Source: Catenibacterium sp. co_0103
Lineage (GTDB): Bacteria; Bacillota_I; Bacilli_A; Erysipelotrichales; Coprobacillaceae
Assembly (NCBI RefSeq): GCF_004168205.1
Contig: NZ_RCYB01000083.1
Span: 1-8,241, forward strand
Direction: 5' to 3'
Length of the DNA: 8,241 nt
The notes under the pieces are model-generated. The model worked only from the letters and a program-made list of their open reading frames with translations, had not been told where the DNA came from and did no database searches. Position 1 is the stretch's first letter; every line of letters begins with the position of its first letter. This document shows positions 6,534 to 8,241 of this stretch, one piece after another. The position numbers and the translations under genes were made by a program.

Positions 6534-8099
6534 TCAGCTTGTGAAGACACTTTCCAACATCAGCTTCGTTTCATCAAGATGGAATGCATCTACTAAGACA
6601 ATAATACGGTCTCCTGATATGAGCTTTGTATCCCCTTTTGGAATAATTTCTTCTCCACCACGAATAACGGAAACAATTAAGCTACGACGTGGAAGTTGTA
6701 AATCTTTAATATAGTGATCACAGGCATTTGAACCAAAACCAACTGTATAGCCAATGAGTTCCTTACTATCTGCATATTCATCCATAGAATGATAAGGCTG
6801 ATTGTTTAAAAGATTCGTTAAAAGACTTTCATAAATCGGTTCACTATGTAAAAGATTGGCCACATAATATGAAACAAATGACACAAGTGAAATTGGTAGA
6901 AGCATCTTTAAAGTTCCACTCATTTCCGCAATAAGCACAATACCAGTAATCGGTGCTCTTACAATAGCACTAAAGTAAGCAGCCATTGCCATAATAATGA
7001 AGTTCATAAAATACTCAGAAGGAACGCCACACATAATAGCAATCTTACCTACACTTGCACCAATGAGACTTCCAAGAATGAGTAGTGGGAAGAAGATTCC
7101 TCCAGCAGCACCTGATCCAAATGAAACACACGAAATAAGTAATTTTAATATAAATAATAAGACAAGAGTAGATAAAACAAGATTTGGTTCATTGAGATAT
7201 TCTACAAGTTTATGTCCTCCACCCATGACAAGTGGACAATAAAATCCTAAAATTCCAGATAACACCAAAGGTATAATGACTCTTTGATGTTTTTTCAAGA
7301 ATGGCGTTTTCTTATAAAGTTTAATAGTTCCCATTGTAACCTTATTATAGAAAGCACCTAATACGCCAGCGACAATACCAAGAATAATAACCCAGATATA
7401 GTTCTTCAAAGGGAATGTTTCTTTGATTGAGAAAGCTAAAGTAGGTGATAAACCAAAGATATTTCTACTTAAGAAATCCGCAGTAATAGATGCAATCATC
7501 ACAGAAACAAGTGCACTTGTAGAGAAGTTCTTATGAACTTCTTCCAAAGCAAACATGATACCTGCAAGAGGTGCATTGAATGCGGCTGATAAGCCTGCTG
7601 CAGCACCTGCTGTCATTAAATAACGTTCTTCAGTTTTTACACGTTTGCCTTTTTTCGCAAGAGCTTTGCCAATCATACCACCAAGCTGGATACTTGGACC
7701 TTCTCTCCCTAATGATAAGCCGCCTACAAGTGCAAGTGCACCTGCACAGAATTTCGCAAGTAAGACTCTCCACCAGCATTCATCAATACGTCCCTGTACT
7801 TCTGCTTCTAGCTGTGGAATACCAGAGCCTCCAATCATAGGTTCCCACTTTAAAAAGATTGAAATAATAAGACCTAATACAATAAGGCCAATGATCCACA
7901 AAGGCCAACAAGACACGTTATGTGCGACAAAGTCCCTTATAGTAAAATAAATAGATTCTGCATTTGATAAAACAAGACGATAAACGATACAGACAGCACC
8001 TGACACGATACCAACAAGTAAACCTTCATAAGCCAAGCGCTTATTGAGTTTACTTCTTTCTCGTAATATATTTGCAGTATCAGATTGATTTTTAATCAT
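6534..8099 (-). CDS. ClC-family H+/Cl- exchange transporter with C-terminal RCK_C (TrkA_C) domain
   Basis: A 521-residue polytopic membrane protein. The ClC core (about 22-425) carries the three ion-selectivity signatures: GSGIP (91-95), GREGP (131-135) with the gating glutamate E133, and GIFFP (334-338). Y423 in PIYESLL matches the central tyrosine of E. coli ClC. LEEVH (185-189) supplies E187, equivalent to the internal proton glutamate E203, so a proton-coupled Cl- antiporter is more likely than a channel. The serine in GSGIP suggests Cl- rather than F- preference. After a linker, residues 446-518 resemble a cytosolic RCK_C/TrkA_C ligand-binding domain (ELIGYTVGFGSNACDHYI, GDTKLISGDRIIVLVD). 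The ATG has a GGGAGG SD (8112-8107) seven bases upstream. I see no terminator between this gene and the tyrS promoter. Roles in acid tolerance or ion homeostasis are plausible but not shown here. Confidence 0.93.
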   Translation of the reverse strand: MIKNQSDTANILRERSKLNKRLAYEGLLVGIVSGAVCIVYRLVLSNAESIYFTIRDFVAHNVSCWPLWIIGLIVLGLIISIFLKWEPMIGGSGIPQLEAEVQGRIDECWWRVLLAKFCAGALALVGGLSLGREGPSIQLGGMIGKALAKKGKRVKTEERYLMTAGAAAGLSAAFNAPLAGIMFALEEVHKNFSTSALVSVMIASITADFLSRNIFGLSPTLAFSIKETFPLKNYIWVIILGIVAGVLGAFYNKVTMGTIKLYKKTPFLKKHQRVIIPLVLSGILGFYCPLVMGGGHKLVEYLNEPNLVLSTLVLLFILKLLISCVSFGSGAAGGIFFPLLILGSLIGASVGKIAIMCGVPSEYFMNFIIMAMAAYFSAIVRAPITGIVLIAEMSGTLKMLLPISLVSFVSYYVANLLHSEPIYESLLTNLLNNQPYHSMDEYADSKELIGYTVGFGSNACDHYIKDLQLPRRSLIVSVIRGGEEIIPKGDTKLISGDRIIVLVDAFHLDETKLMLESVFTS

Positions 8100-8134
8100 A
8101 TATAATCCTCCCAGTAATTATAATGACCGATACT

Positions 8135-8163
8135 ATTTTAGCACAATCTAAACCAGTTAAAAA
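8135..8163 (-). promoter_or_regulatory. Probable promoter of the ClC transporter gene
   Basis: On the minus strand TAAAAT (8140-8135) is preceded by TGC, forming an extended -10. A T-rich, poor -35 (TTTTTA, 8163-8158) sits 17 bp upstream. The predicted start near 8128 leaves a leader of about 28 bases containing the GGGAGG SD. Confidence 0.45.
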
Positions 8164-8164
8164 G

Positions 8165-8237
8165 GAGTAACTAAATAGACTTGGGGTTTACTCAAGCTTT
8201 GAAAAAGTCAGGGGTATGAACTCCTGGCTTTGCTTTT
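8165..8237 (+). other. Structured intergenic element with a plus-strand terminator-like hairpin
   Basis: On the plus strand GAGTAA (8165-8170) can pair with TTACTC (8188-8193). Then AAAGTCAGGGG (8204-8214) and CTCCTGGCTTT (8221-8231) form an 11-bp stem with two G-T pairs and a TATGAA loop, followed by GCTTTT (8232-8237). On the minus strand the two G-T pairs become C-A mismatches, so the fold favours a rightward transcript. There is no plus-strand ORF here, so it could be an attenuated leader of a divergent gene outside the window, a small RNA, or an intergenic repeat. Its function is not recognised. Confidence 0.4.
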
Positions 8238-8241
8238 ATGC

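Noticed and set aside
7580..7950. Two overlapping plus-strand frames opposite the ClC gene
   Set aside because: Both mirror the conserved ClC motifs on the other strand, overlap each other in different frames, lack an SD and look unlike real proteins.
8117..8122. Perfect TATAAT on the minus strand before the ClC gene
   Set aside because: Its start point would fall in the SD. The extended -10 at 8140-8135 leaves a workable leader instead.
8160..8241. yybP-ykoY (Mn2+) riboswitch on the plus strand
   Set aside because: GGAGTAAC and AAAGTC...GGCTTTG recall the family, but the conserved GGGGAGUAGC loop and the second conserved loop sequence are not intact and the closing P1 helix cannot be seen.

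Overview
The window looks like a housekeeping stretch of a low-GC Bacillota (Firmicutes) chromosome. The DNA is AT-rich, the SD sequences are strong (AGGAGG type), a T-box leader is present, and the order truB-ribF-rpsO-pnp matches that of Bacillus and relatives. The codon use and protein character would suit a gut Erysipelotrichia/Coprobacillaceae-type bacterium, but that placement is only an inference. All seven recognised protein genes lie on the minus strand, so transcription runs from high to low coordinates.

Reading with transcription: (1) 8100-8241 is a non-coding upstream region. It holds a probable promoter for the first gene and, further out, a hairpin whose better folding and T-rich tail are on the plus strand. 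(2) A ClC-family H+/Cl- exchanger with a C-terminal RCK_C (TrkA_C) domain occupies 6534-8099. (3) A sigma-A type promoter starts 3 bp after its stop and drives a complete tyrosine T-box leader (specifier UAC, T-box UGGU, terminator/antiterminator), followed by tyrS and a terminator. (4) truB and ribF overlap by one base (TAATG). They are followed, after an 83-base structured leader, by rpsO and its terminator. (5) pnp has its own extended -10 promoter and overlaps maf by one base (TAATG). maf ends inside a strong terminator. (6) At the far left, immediately after the maf terminator and in the same orientation, bases 76-1 look like the 5' end of a bacterial group II intron. The insertion position suggests the terminator-targeting group IIC class. 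The rest of the element lies outside the window.

The genes share a theme of translation and RNA metabolism: tRNA charging (TyrRS), tRNA modification (TruB), a small-subunit protein (S15), RNA decay (PNPase), nucleotide-pool surveillance (Maf) and flavin cofactor synthesis (RibF). I found no undescribed multi-gene system. The points worth a second look are the truncated intron at the left edge, the plus-strand hairpin at the right edge, the rpsO leader, and how truB-ribF is transcribed past the tyrS terminator.
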